Below are positions 17,688 to 26,032 of a stretch of 58,061 nucleotides of DNA, in pieces. The position numbers and the translations under genes were made by a program. Each line of letters starts with the position of its first letter. Position 1 is the stretch's first letter. Origin of the DNA: Bacteroidales bacterium (GTDB taxonomy: Bacteria > Bacteroidota > Bacteroidia > Bacteroidales > VadinHA17); the NCBI GenBank assembly GCA_024763075.1, contig JANTGF010000015.1:1-58061 (forward strand). The letters are read 5' to 3'. The notes beneath the pieces were generated by a model. The model was not told where the DNA came from. It was given only the letters and a program-made list of their open reading frames with translations, and made no database searches.

Positions 17688-18302
17688 TTAACTCAGTTTA
17701 TCAAAATGCAGATTTAAACTTTGAATATAATCCAACATTCTAAGTAGGATTATCAAGTTACTGTCAGGCTGATATTTATCATGCCACACCACAACCGACC
17801 CCGGCCGTACCAGTTTCTTAACCCTTGCGGAAAGCCTTTCCTGTGTCTGCCTTTGGTCGTAATCACCGCTCATCACATCCCACATTACGATTTTGTATTT
17901 TTCTTTTAATATTCTAATTTGAGATGGCCTGATTCTCCCATAAGGAGGGCGAAACAAATTACTTCCAATGATCTCATCTGCCCGGGCAATGTCTTCAAAG
18001 TACTTTTTATTGCTGGTTGTCCAGCCACTCAAATGGTTGTATGTATGATTCCCCACCGCGTGGCCTTCTTTTTTTATCCGGTCAAATATAGCAGGATATT
18101 CTTCTACCTGCCTGCCCAGACAAAAAAAAGTAGCTTTTGCATTGTACTCTGCTAAAAAATCCAATATCCGGGGAGTTGCTTCCGGATCAGGTCCATCGTC
18201 AAAAGTAAGAAATATTTTGTTTTCCTCATTTGGAATTCTCCAGATTAAAGAAGGAAAAAGAAGTTGGAATATAGATGGAGGCTGGAATATCATAAATATC
18301 AT
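17688..18302 (-). CDS. Polysaccharide deacetylase (NodB/CE4 family)
   Basis: The 204-residue product has all NodB signature motifs. These are TFDDGPD (catalytic base and metal Asp), HTYNH (metal His pair), RPPYG, a Trp-containing motif (VMWDVMSGDYD) and the terminal VVVWHDK. No clear signal peptide is present; the first 20 residues are hydrophobic and could anchor it or be a poor start choice. It should remove N- or O-acetyl groups from a glycan. As first gene of the minus-strand glycan operon it lies just downstream of a heptamer repeat tract that may sit in its promoter region. Confidence 0.92.
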   Translation of the reverse strand: MIFMIFQPPSIFQLLFPSLIWRIPNEENKIFLTFDDGPDPEATPRILDFLAEYNAKATFFCLGRQVEEYPAIFDRIKKEGHAVGNHTYNHLSGWTTSNKKYFEDIARADEIIGSNLFRPPYGRIRPSQIRILKEKYKIVMWDVMSGDYDQRQTQERLSARVKKLVRPGSVVVWHDKYQPDSNLIILLRMLDYIQSLNLHFDKLS

Positions 18303-18796
18303 GGATCAGTTAACAGTTATCATAAAAAAGAGACAAGAGACAAGAACCAAGAGACAAGAACCAAGAAACAAGAAACAAGAACCAAGAACCAAGAACCAAG
18401 AAACAAGAGACAAGAACCAAGAAACAAGAAACAAGAGGTCCTAAAACTTCATATCTCAGGCTTGTTTATCCTCATTCAGGCATTAAACACCATGATTCTT
18501 GAATCATGGATTTTGAATCTTTTTTTATCGTTCAATCTTAATTAGTTACTCGCACCCACAAGGCCACCTCTCAAAAGCTACTTCGTGAAGTTTTCACTCC
18601 TTTGTCGCTCAAACGTTCATCTTATATCGCCGCTCCTTCAGTCGGGACTAATTCAACCAAGGTTTCATTGAGCCACCAAAACTTACTTTGATCTCCGTAG
18701 CTTTTGCATAGGAGACAGGGAGATGCGAAGGTGGGGTTTATCTCTCACCCACCAAAGCTTTAACGTAGGTAGAATTCATCCTTCATCCTTCATCGA
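18303..18796. other. Intergenic region with repeat tract and palindromic debris
   Basis: This stretch of about 490 bases has no convincing gene. It holds the heptamer tract (annotated separately), then AT-poor sequence with short inverted repeats such as GGTGGG and CCCACC at 18730-18735 and 18748-18753, and a short direct repeat (CATCCTT repeated) near 18780. It looks like remnants of palindromic elements between the glycan operon and the DNA-repair operon. Confidence 0.6.
18331..18437. repeat. Degenerate heptamer tandem repeat tract
   Basis: About fifteen head-to-tail copies of a 7-bp unit of the form CAAGARM (CAAGAGA, CAAGAAC, CAAGAAA) run without interruption. All three variants are intermixed, so the tract is a degenerate, not a perfect, array. 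It begins about 30 bases upstream of the deacetylase start on the minus strand. A change in copy number would alter promoter spacing rather than shift a reading frame. Confidence 0.85.
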
Positions 18797-19303
18797 TTAT
18801 ACTTTCAAAAACCTCCACTTCTTCCCTGCCCATTTTTCCCCGGCATAATCAATGTTTATCCTTGGTGTGGTAAAATATTCAATATTATTACCGGCGTCCT
18901 CAATCCATATCCTGTTTGAGTGAATCAGACTTTCACCATTAAAATCCTTATCAATTTGTAATTCCCGGGTGATTTTTCCAGGTCCGGAAATGCCTTCAAT
19001 ACCACGAATTAAAACAGCCTGTGGCACATTTTCAACAAAAGTAACAATATTCATCATCCAGTACATCCCGTAGATCAAATATATATACATACAGCCTCCC
19101 TCATGATACATAACCTCCGTTCTGGCAGTTCTCCCTTTTGCTGCATGGCAGGCAAGATCCTCTTCCCCACGATAAGCCTCAACTTCAGTGATCATATATC
19201 TTTTTATCTCTCCATCAGAATATATGCGGACCAACTCTTTCCCTATTAAATCCGGAGCAACATCCAGTACATCCCTGATATAAAAATCCCTTCCCAGGCG
19301 CAT
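18797..19303 (-). CDS. DNA-3-methyladenine glycosylase, AAG/MPG family
   Basis: This base-excision repair enzyme removes alkylated purines such as 3-methyladenine. The 168-residue product matches the AAG fold. RDFYIRDVLDVAPDLIGKEL comes at the start, then ITEVEAYRGEEDLACHA with the catalytic Glu, RTEVMYHEGGCMYIYLIYG, ISGPGKITRELQI and a TPRINIDYAGEKW-type end. It is shorter than most bacterial members (about 190-200) through a compact middle, but every core motif is present. It begins 2 nt after the guanine deaminase stop, so the two are cotranscribed. Confidence 0.93.
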   Translation of the reverse strand: MRLGRDFYIRDVLDVAPDLIGKELVRIYSDGEIKRYMITEVEAYRGEEDLACHAAKGRTARTEVMYHEGGCMYIYLIYGMYWMMNIVTFVENVPQAVLIRGIEGISGPGKITRELQIDKDFNGESLIHSNRIWIEDAGNNIEYFTTPRINIDYAGEKWAGKKWRFLKV

Positions 19304-19305
19304 CC

Positions 19306-19776
19306 CTAATATTCCTTTTTATCTTTCTTTTCTTTCCATTTCCGGAAAGCCTCATCCGCATTTTCAATTTTTACCTGCTCAAATACAGCTCTTCTTTTGT
19401 TTGCAGGAAGGGAGCATTCTTCATAAATAAAAGAATCATCGAATCCGGCTTCTTTGGCATCATCCGATGAATTTGCATAATAAACCATATCTATTTTCGC
19501 CCAGTAAATAGCTCCCAGGCACATCGGACAAGGTTCACAGGAACAATAAATCTCACAACCTGACAGATCAAATGATTTTAATTCATGTGCAGCCTGTCTT
19601 ATAGCATTCACTTCTGCATGTGCTGTCGGGTCATGGTCATTGGTGACAGAATTCCCTGCCTTCGAAATAATCTTCCCGTCTTTTACAATTACCGCTCCAT
19701 ACGGACCACCATTCCCTGAAACGCTTTTTACAGATTCCTGTATTGCTTCTTTAATAAATTTTATTTTCTTGTCCAT
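19306..19776 (-). CDS. guaD: Guanine deaminase, cytidine-deaminase-fold type
   Basis: The enzyme hydrolyses guanine to xanthine and ammonia. The 156-residue length equals the Bacillus-type GuaD. The zinc site is visible as His53-Ala-Glu55 (TAHAEVNAI) and Cys83/Cys86 (CEPCPMCLGAIYWA). The context SCEPCPMCLGAIYWA and the C-terminal FEQVKIENADEAF resemble GuaD more than the tRNA adenosine deaminase TadA. It sits between an O-antigen-ligase-like gene (52 nt upstream) and the alkyladenine glycosylase gene (2 nt downstream), linking purine damage and salvage by position. Confidence 0.88.
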   Translation of the reverse strand: MDKKIKFIKEAIQESVKSVSGNGGPYGAVIVKDGKIISKAGNSVTNDHDPTAHAEVNAIRQAAHELKSFDLSGCEIYCSCEPCPMCLGAIYWAKIDMVYYANSSDDAKEAGFDDSFIYEECSLPANKRRAVFEQVKIENADEAFRKWKEKKDKKEY

Positions 19777-19828
19777 TTACCAACACTTCTTTCTGATTGT
19801 TAATTTCTTAATTATTCCACAAATTACC

Positions 19829-21400
19829 CTATTTTTCATTTTCACTTCTAAATAAAAAAATCGAATAGAAAAATGCAAATGACATGGCTGCAGCTGAGGT
19901 TTCAAACAAATCCTCTGTTAACAGCGAAAAAACCGAAACTGAAATAAAAATAACAAAATAAGGGTTTTTCAAGCCATTTTCTTTAAAAACCGGATAAAAC
20001 AGGGCAAAAACAGCCCATAAGAACCCGAAAATCCCAAAAGTCAGGAACAATGTTACAAACTGGTTATGTGCCCGGTGACGCACATCCGGAGCCAGAGGAG
20101 AATTTATTCTTTCATAGTACTCTGCAAAAGCATCCGGCACATCCCCGGTTCCCACACCAAACCAGAAATTTTCTTTTAAAATCGCCAGACCTGCCTTCAA
20201 ATGCAAAAACCGCTGAATAACAGAATGACCCGATGGATTAGATCCGAGCCTTTGTTCCTCAAACTGCCATAGTACCTTATAAAAATAAGAATACATTGAT
20301 TTCTTATTTATAAATAAATAATTTGCCACACCTTTTTCAATATTAGAGATTTCCTCAGGTGAAAGTGAAGCCACTGCTGCAGAATCTTTTCTGAGACCTT
20401 TGGAAGATAAATATCTTATCAGGGTAGTTTTTATTCTTTGACCACCCAGGTCCCTGCCGTCAAAATCTATATTACTGCGCTCATTCCATTCTTTCCTCAA
20501 TTCATCTTCACTTACATAAAGCCATAAATAATGACCGTTTTCAACATGCTTATCCTTTAGGTTATTTGTGTATGGATTTCCATTTTCAGTATATTCATCC
20601 AGTTGTTCTGTATTTATTTCTTCCACATTATAGAATCGTTGAAAATACCGGATTAAGGTTCCGCTAACAATAAAGAAACCAAAGGCCAGAACAAATATAA
20701 TGATGGTTTTCTTCCGCGAAGGACTCAGCCTGAAAATCAGATATAAACCAAAACCTGCCCCAACCACACCCAATACTATAAGGCCCGTTAATGATTTCAG
20801 TATGAACAAGAAAAATACGAACCAAAGCAACAACGAAATCTCAAAAACTTTTAATAATATCTTTTCTTCGGTACCTGTGTTTATTAAATTCAATAAAATA
20901 AAAAAAAGTGATATTACCACATATAAACTAAGCCGGATATGAGATACAAAAATGGAAATTTCTCTCATATCTCTGATTTCATAACCACCCATTCCGGCCA
21001 ATACACCCATACTGATCAAGGTGCTAATGAAAACAGCAAGAATAAAAAAGGTAAATATCCATTTGATCTCTTTCCGGTTCAATGATTCAGTTGTACCAAT
21101 AATTAAAGGGAGGAAAAAGAGAGGAAGTTTAATCTTTAAATCATGAAATCCATAAACAGAATTATTGGTGTTCAATAACCAAATGACATGAATCAACCAA
21201 AAACTCATAAAAATAAGGATACTTTTCCGCTCTTTTAAAACTTTTATCTTTCTTTTGAACTGACCTTCAAGCAGCCAGTTGATTGACAAAATAAACACCG
21301 AAAGGCTCAGTCCAAAAAGCGAGAGTGGAAGACTTACGGCAAGCAGGATCAATCCGGCAAGGTAAATATTTCTATGATTGATAATCCTGTGTTTAAACAT
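19829..21400 (-). CDS. O-antigen ligase family (Wzy-C domain) membrane protein
   Basis: The 523-residue polytopic inner membrane protein has about ten or more hydrophobic spans. A long soluble loop of about 170 residues lies in the middle, followed by GVGTGDVPDAF and RHRAHNQFVTLFLTFGIFGF, the Wzy_C/WaaL-type motif with the conserved His. Such proteins polymerise or ligate lipid-linked glycans at the periplasmic face. It is near the glycan locus but separated by the repair genes it shares a strand with, so it may serve that locus or another one. Ligase and polymerase cannot be told apart by sequence alone. Confidence 0.85.
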   Translation of the reverse strand: MFKHRIINHRNIYLAGLILLAVSLPLSLFGLSLSVFILSINWLLEGQFKRKIKVLKERKSILIFMSFWLIHVIWLLNTNNSVYGFHDLKIKLPLFFLPLIIGTTESLNRKEIKWIFTFFILAVFISTLISMGVLAGMGGYEIRDMREISIFVSHIRLSLYVVISLFFILLNLINTGTEEKILLKVFEISLLLWFVFFLFILKSLTGLIVLGVVGAGFGLYLIFRLSPSRKKTIIIFVLAFGFFIVSGTLIRYFQRFYNVEEINTEQLDEYTENGNPYTNNLKDKHVENGHYLWLYVSEDELRKEWNERSNIDFDGRDLGGQRIKTTLIRYLSSKGLRKDSAAVASLSPEEISNIEKGVANYLFINKKSMYSYFYKVLWQFEEQRLGSNPSGHSVIQRFLHLKAGLAILKENFWFGVGTGDVPDAFAEYYERINSPLAPDVRHRAHNQFVTLFLTFGIFGFLWAVFALFYPVFKENGLKNPYFVIFISVSVFSLLTEDLFETSAAAMSFAFFYSIFLFRSENEK

Positions 21401-21577
21401 TTACAAATAGTTTCAGAGGATAAAAGTAATATAAAATCCCATTCCATTGAACAGTAAAATCCTGTTTTCCCGGGTTTTTAAATTAATAATTATCTCTCTG
21501 ATTGGCATGAAATCCCTTGTAAAATCAACATTTCAACTTATTTAAAGAAACAAAATAAATAATTCTTTAATAAATTC

Positions 21578-21605
21578 TTGTATTAAAAAAAATATTGTAT
21601 TTTTG
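21578..21605 (+). promoter_or_regulatory. Bacteroidota-type promoter of the rplM-rpsI operon
   Basis: A TTG at 21578-21580 and TATTTTTG at 21598-21605 match the -33 and -7 boxes of the Bacteroidota primary sigma factor with 17 bases between them. Transcription would start near 21612 and leave a leader of about 60 bases before rplM. Confidence 0.75.
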
Positions 21606-21670
21606 CAGTCCACAATTTTCAGGGTACTGAATGATTGTATTGATGTATTAATTAAAAAGTTAGGTTTAAA

Positions 21671-22129
21671 GTGGATACAACCAGTTATAAAACTAAATCA
21701 GCAAATAAGGCAACGGTAAAGAAAGAGTGGCTTTTAGTTGATGCGAATGAAGAGGTCCTGGGCCGTCTTGCTTCAAAAGTTGCATACCTTTTAAGGGGTA
21801 AGCATAAAACGGATTTCACTCCTCATGTTGATACAGGGGATAATGTAATTGTTATCAATGCTGAAAAAATAAAACTTACAGGTAATAAGTGGAAGGAAAA
21901 AGCTTATATCAGTCATTCAGGTTACCCGGGTGGACAAAAAGTGATTATTGCTGAAGAGTTAATGAAGAAAAATCCGATTGCAGTCGTTGAAAAAGCTGTT
22001 AAAGGTATGCTTCCAAGAACAAGACTCGGCAGATCTGTCTATAGAAACCTGCATGTTTTTGCCGGAAGTGAGCATACACACGAAGCTCAAAAACCAAAAG
22101 AAGTTAAATTAGATACCATTATTAAATAA
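21671..22129 (+). CDS. rplM: 50S ribosomal protein L13
   Basis: L13 is a large-subunit protein needed early in 50S assembly. The 152-residue product has the family motifs EWLLVDANEEVLGRLASKVA, LRGKHKTDFTPHVDTGD and MLPRTRLGRSVYRNLHVF. GTG at 21671 gives the usual Bacteroidota N terminus (VDTxSYKT). The rpsI gene starts 5 nt after the stop, the universal L13-S9 pairing. Confidence 0.98.
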   Translation: MDTTSYKTKSANKATVKKEWLLVDANEEVLGRLASKVAYLLRGKHKTDFTPHVDTGDNVIVINAEKIKLTGNKWKEKAYISHSGYPGGQKVIIAEELMKKNPIAVVEKAVKGMLPRTRLGRSVYRNLHVFAGSEHTHEAQKPKEVKLDTIIK

Positions 22130-22134
22130 AAGGA

Positions 22135-22521
22135 ATGGACGTAATAAACGCTATAGGAAGAAGAAAAGCAGCTGTTGCCAGAATATACATGAATGAAGGC
22201 AAAGGTAAAATTACAATTAACCGCAGAGAACTAAAAGATTATTTTCCATCCGAAATACTCCAGTATATTGTCACCCAACCGCTGAACCTGCTTGAAGCCG
22301 GAAGCAAATACGACATCAAGGTTATACTTGATGGAGGAGGTACAAAAGGGCAGGCAGAGGCAGTTCGACTGGCTATTGCAAGAGCGTTGGTTAAGGTGAA
22401 TCCGGAAGACAAGACAGCTTTAAGGGCCAATGGTTTTATTACAAGAGACCCCAGGGTTGTTGAACGGAAAAAACCAGGTCAGCCGAAAGCCCGTAAACGC
22501 TTCCAGTTCAGCAAGCGTTAA
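22135..22521 (+). CDS. rpsI: 30S ribosomal protein S9
   Basis: The 128-residue product carries the S9 signature: AIGRRKAAVARIYM at the start, TVTQPL-like core, GGGTKGQAEAVRLAIARAL and the basic tail ending KARKRFQFSKR that reaches the P-site tRNA. It is cotranscribed with rplM. A gap of 117 bases separates it from rpsB. Confidence 0.98.
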   Translation: MDVINAIGRRKAAVARIYMNEGKGKITINRRELKDYFPSEILQYIVTQPLNLLEAGSKYDIKVILDGGGTKGQAEAVRLAIARALVKVNPEDKTALRANGFITRDPRVVERKKPGQPKARKRFQFSKR

Positions 22522-22638
22522 ACCGTACTGAGTCGTGTTTAGTATCTAAATTATCAGGACTCCCGGTTCTATACTACTGTGGACTACCTGTTGATTGCCT
22601 GAATTAAATAAGAACGTAAACATAAACTACATTTTAAA

Positions 22639-23583
22639 ATGCAAACACCAAGTTTTAATGAATTATTAGAGGCCGGAGTTCATTTTGGCCACCTGAAACG
22701 CAAATGGGATCCACATATGGCACCGTATATTTTCATGGAAAAAAACGGCATCCATATTATTGATCTTGAAAAAACCATTGCAAAACTCGAAGAATCAGCC
22801 AAAGCGCTGAAACAAATTGCAAAATCCGGAAGGAAGATTCTTTTTGTTGCCACAAAAAAACAAGCTAAAGACATTGTTGCTGAAAGAGTGAAAGCAATAA
22901 ACATGCCTTATGTTACGGAACGCTGGCCGGGAGGAATGCTAACCAATTTCCCCACCATCAGAAAAGCCATTAAGAAAATGTCTGCAATTGATAAAATGGC
23001 TACCGATGGTACTTTTAAAAATATGTCGAAGCGTGAGAAATTGCAAATAACCAGGCAAAGAGCAAAGCTTGAAAAAAACCTGGGTAGTATTGCAGATATG
23101 GCCCGCTTACCTGCAGCACTTTTTGTTGTTGACATCCTTAAAGAAAACATCGCCGTAAAAGAGGCCCACCGTCTGAATTTGACAGTTTTTGGTATGGTGG
23201 ATACAAATTCTGATCCACGTGAAGTTGACTTCCCCATACCGGCAAATGATGATGCAACAAAGTCAATTGCACTTATCCTGGATTACATGGTTGCAGCCGT
23301 TCAGGAAGGACTGAACGAAAGAAAGATGGAAAGGGAGAAAGAAGCTGAGAATAAAGCTAAAAAAGCTGCCGAAGCCAAAGCTAAAAAAGAAGCTGCGGAG
23401 GCCAAAGCAAAAGAAGAGAAGGAAAAGAAAGAGGCTGAAGAAAAGTCAGGAGAAGAAAAAGATTCAAAGGAAGCTGAAAACAAACCCAAAGCAGGAAAAG
23501 AAAAGGCAGGAGAAGAAAAGAAAACCAAAGAACCTGCAAAAAAAGCTCCGAGAGCACGGAAATCTCCTGCAAAAAAGAAATAA
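22639..23583 (+). CDS. rpsB: 30S ribosomal protein S2 with long basic/acidic C-terminal extension
   Basis: Residues 1-230 are a normal S2: ELLEAGVHFGHLKRKWDPHM, ERWPGGMLTNFPTIRKAI, AALFVVDILKENIAVKEAHRL and the end of the domain at YMVAAVQEGL. The remaining 80 or so residues are a low-complexity Lys/Ala/Glu tail (EAKAKKEAAEAKAKEEKEKK repeated) ending in APRARKSPAKKK. The tail is likely a charged helix or disordered and has no counterpart in E. coli S2. The gene is followed after 20 nt by tsf, the usual S2-EF-Ts order. The 117-base gap upstream may hold an autoregulatory leader, but I see no clear structure. Confidence 0.97.
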   Translation: MQTPSFNELLEAGVHFGHLKRKWDPHMAPYIFMEKNGIHIIDLEKTIAKLEESAKALKQIAKSGRKILFVATKKQAKDIVAERVKAINMPYVTERWPGGMLTNFPTIRKAIKKMSAIDKMATDGTFKNMSKREKLQITRQRAKLEKNLGSIADMARLPAALFVVDILKENIAVKEAHRLNLTVFGMVDTNSDPREVDFPIPANDDATKSIALILDYMVAAVQEGLNERKMEREKEAENKAKKAAEAKAKKEAAEAKAKEEKEKKEAEEKSGEEKDSKEAENKPKAGKEKAGEEKKTKEPAKKAPRARKSPAKKK

Positions 23584-23603
23584 TCTATTAAATATAAATT
23601 ATC

Positions 23604-24434
23604 ATGACTCAAATAAAAGCTGCTGATGTCAGCAAACTCAGAAAAATGACCGGTGCCGGTATGATGGACTGTAAAAAGGCCCTTCAGGAATCCGAAGGTG
23701 ATTTTGATAAAGCAATAGAAGTAATAAGGAAAAAAGGCCAGGCAGTTGCCAATAAAAGAGCCGATCGTGAAGCTACTGAAGGTGCAGTTCTGGCAAAAAC
23801 CAATGAAGCAGGAAACAAAGGTGCAATCATTGCCCTGAATTGTGAAACCGATTTTGTTGCTAAAAACGATAATTACATAAATTTTGCAATGTCAATTCTT
23901 GACCTGGCACTGAATAAAGAACCTTCAAACCTTGACGAATTAAAAGAACTGAAACTGGGAGATACCACTGTTCAGGAAGCAATAACCGAACAAATTGGCA
24001 TTATTGGAGAAAAACTGGATCTCGCGTATTATGAGAAGATCTCTGCACCAACTGTTTCAGCATATATTCATCCCGGCAACAAACTGGCTTCCTTAGTAGG
24101 ATTAAATCTGGAAAATACAGATCCTCAGACAGGAAAAGATATTGCCATGCAGGTTGCTGCAATGAATCCGGTAGCTGTTGATAAAGACGGAGTTCCACAA
24201 AGTATTATTGATCAGGAAATTGAAATTGGGAAAGAACAGGCAAAAAGAGAAGGAAAACCGGATAATTTACTGGAAAAAATTGCCATGGGGAAACTCAATA
24301 AATTCTTTAAAGAAAATACCTTACTGAACCAGGCTTTTGTTAAGGAAAGTAAAAAAACAGTAAAACAATATCTTCAGGAACAGAACAAAGAGTTAACGGT
24401 TACTGATTTTAAAAGATTTACATTGAACGTATAA
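23604..24434 (+). CDS. tsf: Translation elongation factor Ts
   Basis: EF-Ts recycles EF-Tu by exchanging GDP for GTP. The 276-residue product has the N-terminal UBA-like part (VSKLRKMTGAGMMDCKKAL), the nucleotide-exchange core with ETDFVAKND, and the paired dimerisation repeats with YIHPGNKLASLVGL. It begins 20 nt after rpsB and ends just before a strong terminator, closing this ribosomal operon. Confidence 0.98.
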   Translation: MTQIKAADVSKLRKMTGAGMMDCKKALQESEGDFDKAIEVIRKKGQAVANKRADREATEGAVLAKTNEAGNKGAIIALNCETDFVAKNDNYINFAMSILDLALNKEPSNLDELKELKLGDTTVQEAITEQIGIIGEKLDLAYYEKISAPTVSAYIHPGNKLASLVGLNLENTDPQTGKDIAMQVAAMNPVAVDKDGVPQSIIDQEIEIGKEQAKREGKPDNLLEKIAMGKLNKFFKENTLLNQAFVKESKKTVKQYLQEQNKELTVTDFKRFTLNV

Positions 24435-24452
24435 AAATAAACGCTTAATTAT

Positions 24453-24485
24453 AAAAAAGAGAGGATGGTCATTCTCTCTTTTTTT
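24453..24485 (+). terminator. Rho-independent terminator after tsf
   Basis: A perfect 11-bp stem (AAAAAAGAGAG with CTCTCTTTTTT) around a 10-base loop is followed by more T residues. It lies 19 bases after the tsf stop and separates the ribosomal operon from pyrH. Confidence 0.9.
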
Positions 24486-24585
24486 ATGCTTTTTAAATGC
24501 CTGCATCCTGGCCTTTTTGAAAAACAAAAAACGAATACGGTTACATTTATTTTTTTACTAAATTCGGCACAACAAAAAATACAAT

Positions 24586-25296
24586 ATGAAACAATTCAAA
24601 AGAATTCTTTTAAAGCTCAGCGGAGAGGCCCTGATGGGAAATGATTCCTACGGAATTAATACAAAAATTGTGGAAGAGTATTGTTCTCAGATAAAAGAAG
24701 CTGTTATGGGAGGTATGCAGGTTGGAATTGTAATTGGTGGTGGCAATATTTTCAGGGGTATGCAGGGTGCAGATAAAGGTTTTGACCGTGCCCTTGGAGA
24801 TCAGATGGGTATGCTGGCAACTGTAATAAACGGACTGGCATTAAAATCCATGTTTCAGTCACTGGAAGTCCCGGCAAAATTATTTACGGCCATCCGTATG
24901 GAACCGGTTGGCGAAGGCTATTCTCACCTGAGAGCTATAGAAGCCTTACAAAACGGGGAAGTGGCTATATTTACTGCCGGTACAGGAAACCCCTATTTTA
25001 CCACAGACAGTGCCGCTGCCTTAAGAGCCATTGAAATACAAGCCGATGTGCTTCTTAAAGGAACAAGAGTAGATGGAGTTTATACCTCAGATCCCGAAAA
25101 AGATCCCAGTGCAAGGAAATTTGAAAAAATCAGTTTTGATGAAGCTTATGATAAAGGCCTTAAAATCATGGATCTTACAGCGTTTACCCTGTGCAGGGAA
25201 AATAATCTACCGATGATTGTTTTCGATATGAATACCAAAGGGAATTTGTTGAAAATAATAAAAGGCGGGAATCCGGGAACTTATGTTTATCCATAA
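24586..25296 (+). CDS. pyrH: Uridylate kinase (UMP kinase)
   Basis: PyrH phosphorylates UMP to UDP. The 236-residue product is typical: FKRILLKLSGEALMG at the start, VIGGGNIFRGMQG, DQMGMLATVINGLAL, FTAGTGNPYFTTDSAAALRA and DGVYTSDPEKDP. It has its own upstream region after the tsf terminator. The order tsf-pyrH-frr is conserved in many bacteria, which agrees with the identification. Confidence 0.98.
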   Translation: MKQFKRILLKLSGEALMGNDSYGINTKIVEEYCSQIKEAVMGGMQVGIVIGGGNIFRGMQGADKGFDRALGDQMGMLATVINGLALKSMFQSLEVPAKLFTAIRMEPVGEGYSHLRAIEALQNGEVAIFTAGTGNPYFTTDSAAALRAIEIQADVLLKGTRVDGVYTSDPEKDPSARKFEKISFDEAYDKGLKIMDLTAFTLCRENNLPMIVFDMNTKGNLLKIIKGGNPGTYVYP

Positions 25297-25410
25297 ACCG
25301 GTTAATCATCCTTGAATTTTGGAAATTCATTTTCCATTTTTCCAGGTGAAAAAGAATGGTAATGCCTGCAAAGGTTTTTATAATTCATTATCATCATTCA
25401 TTTGCGAAAT

Positions 25411-25440
25411 TTGTAATGTCTTCATAATTTTCTATTTTTG
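25411..25440 (+). promoter_or_regulatory. Bacteroidota-type promoter of frr
   Basis: TTG at 25411-25413 and TATTTTTG at 25433-25440 are separated by 19 bases, a full match to the phylum's -33/-7 pattern. The frr ATG follows about 28 bases after the -7 box, so the leader is short. Confidence 0.75.
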
Positions 25441-25468
25441 CTTACATCTAACCAAAAAGATTTGAATC

Positions 25469-26032
25469 ATGGAAGAGGAAGTCAGTTTATATCTGGAGGA
25501 AACCGAAGAAAGAATGCAAAATTCCCTGGAACACCTGCAACATAGCCTTTCAAAGATCAGGGCAGGGAAAGCAAGTCCTGCTATGCTGGATGGCATCATG
25601 GTAGATTATTATGGCACAAACACACCCCTTAGCCAGGTGTCCAATATAAATACTCCCGATGCAAAATCCATTCTTATTCAACCCTGGGAGAAAAATATGC
25701 TTCAACCTATTGAAAAAGCCATTCTGGCTGCTAATATTGGATTAACACCCGCCAATAATGGTGAAGTTATTCATATTAATGTGCCTGCCCTTACTGAAGA
25801 AAGAAGGCACGAACTCGTAAAACAAGCCAAGGCAGAGGGTGAAGAAACCAAAATTGGCATCCGGAACTCCCGGAAATGGGCAAATGATGAATTTAAAAAG
25901 CTCCTGAAAGAAGGATTGTCAGAGGATGCTGAAAAGGATGCGATTGCTGAAGTTCAAAAACTTACCGATACCTACATCAAGAAAGTGGACGACCAGGTTG
26001 CTTTAAAAGAAAAAGATATACTTACTATTTAA
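25469..26032 (+). CDS. frr: Ribosome recycling factor
   Basis: RRF splits post-termination ribosomes together with EF-G. The 187-residue product has the N-terminal helix LEHLQHSLSKIRAGKASPAMLDGI, the small domain with YYGTNTPLSQVSNI, INVPALTEERRHELVKQAK and the long C-terminal helix. The 3' end overlaps the converging DUF5686 gene by 4 nt with no terminator between them. Confidence 0.98.
   Translation: MEEEVSLYLEETEERMQNSLEHLQHSLSKIRAGKASPAMLDGIMVDYYGTNTPLSQVSNINTPDAKSILIQPWEKNMLQPIEKAILAANIGLTPANNGEVIHINVPALTEERRHELVKQAKAEGEETKIGIRNSRKWANDEFKKLLKEGLSEDAEKDAIAEVQKLTDTYIKKVDDQVALKEKDILTI

Noticed and set aside
18331-18437. CRISPR-like array of short repeats
   Set aside because: The unit is 7 bp, the repeats are contiguous with no unique spacers and no cas gene is near.
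22522-22638. A tRNA or riboswitch in the rpsI-rpsB gap
   Set aside because: No cloverleaf with a TTCGA-type T loop can be formed and no known riboswitch core is visible; at most an S2 leader.
23301-23612. A 103-codon frame antisense to the end of rpsB, rich in Phe, Ser and Ala
   Set aside because: It is the mirror of the Lys/Ala/Glu low-complexity tail of S2 and has no independent support.
26029-26032. Fusion or frameshift between frr and the DUF5686 gene
   Set aside because: They converge and overlap by only 4 bases at their stop codons; both proteins have normal ends.
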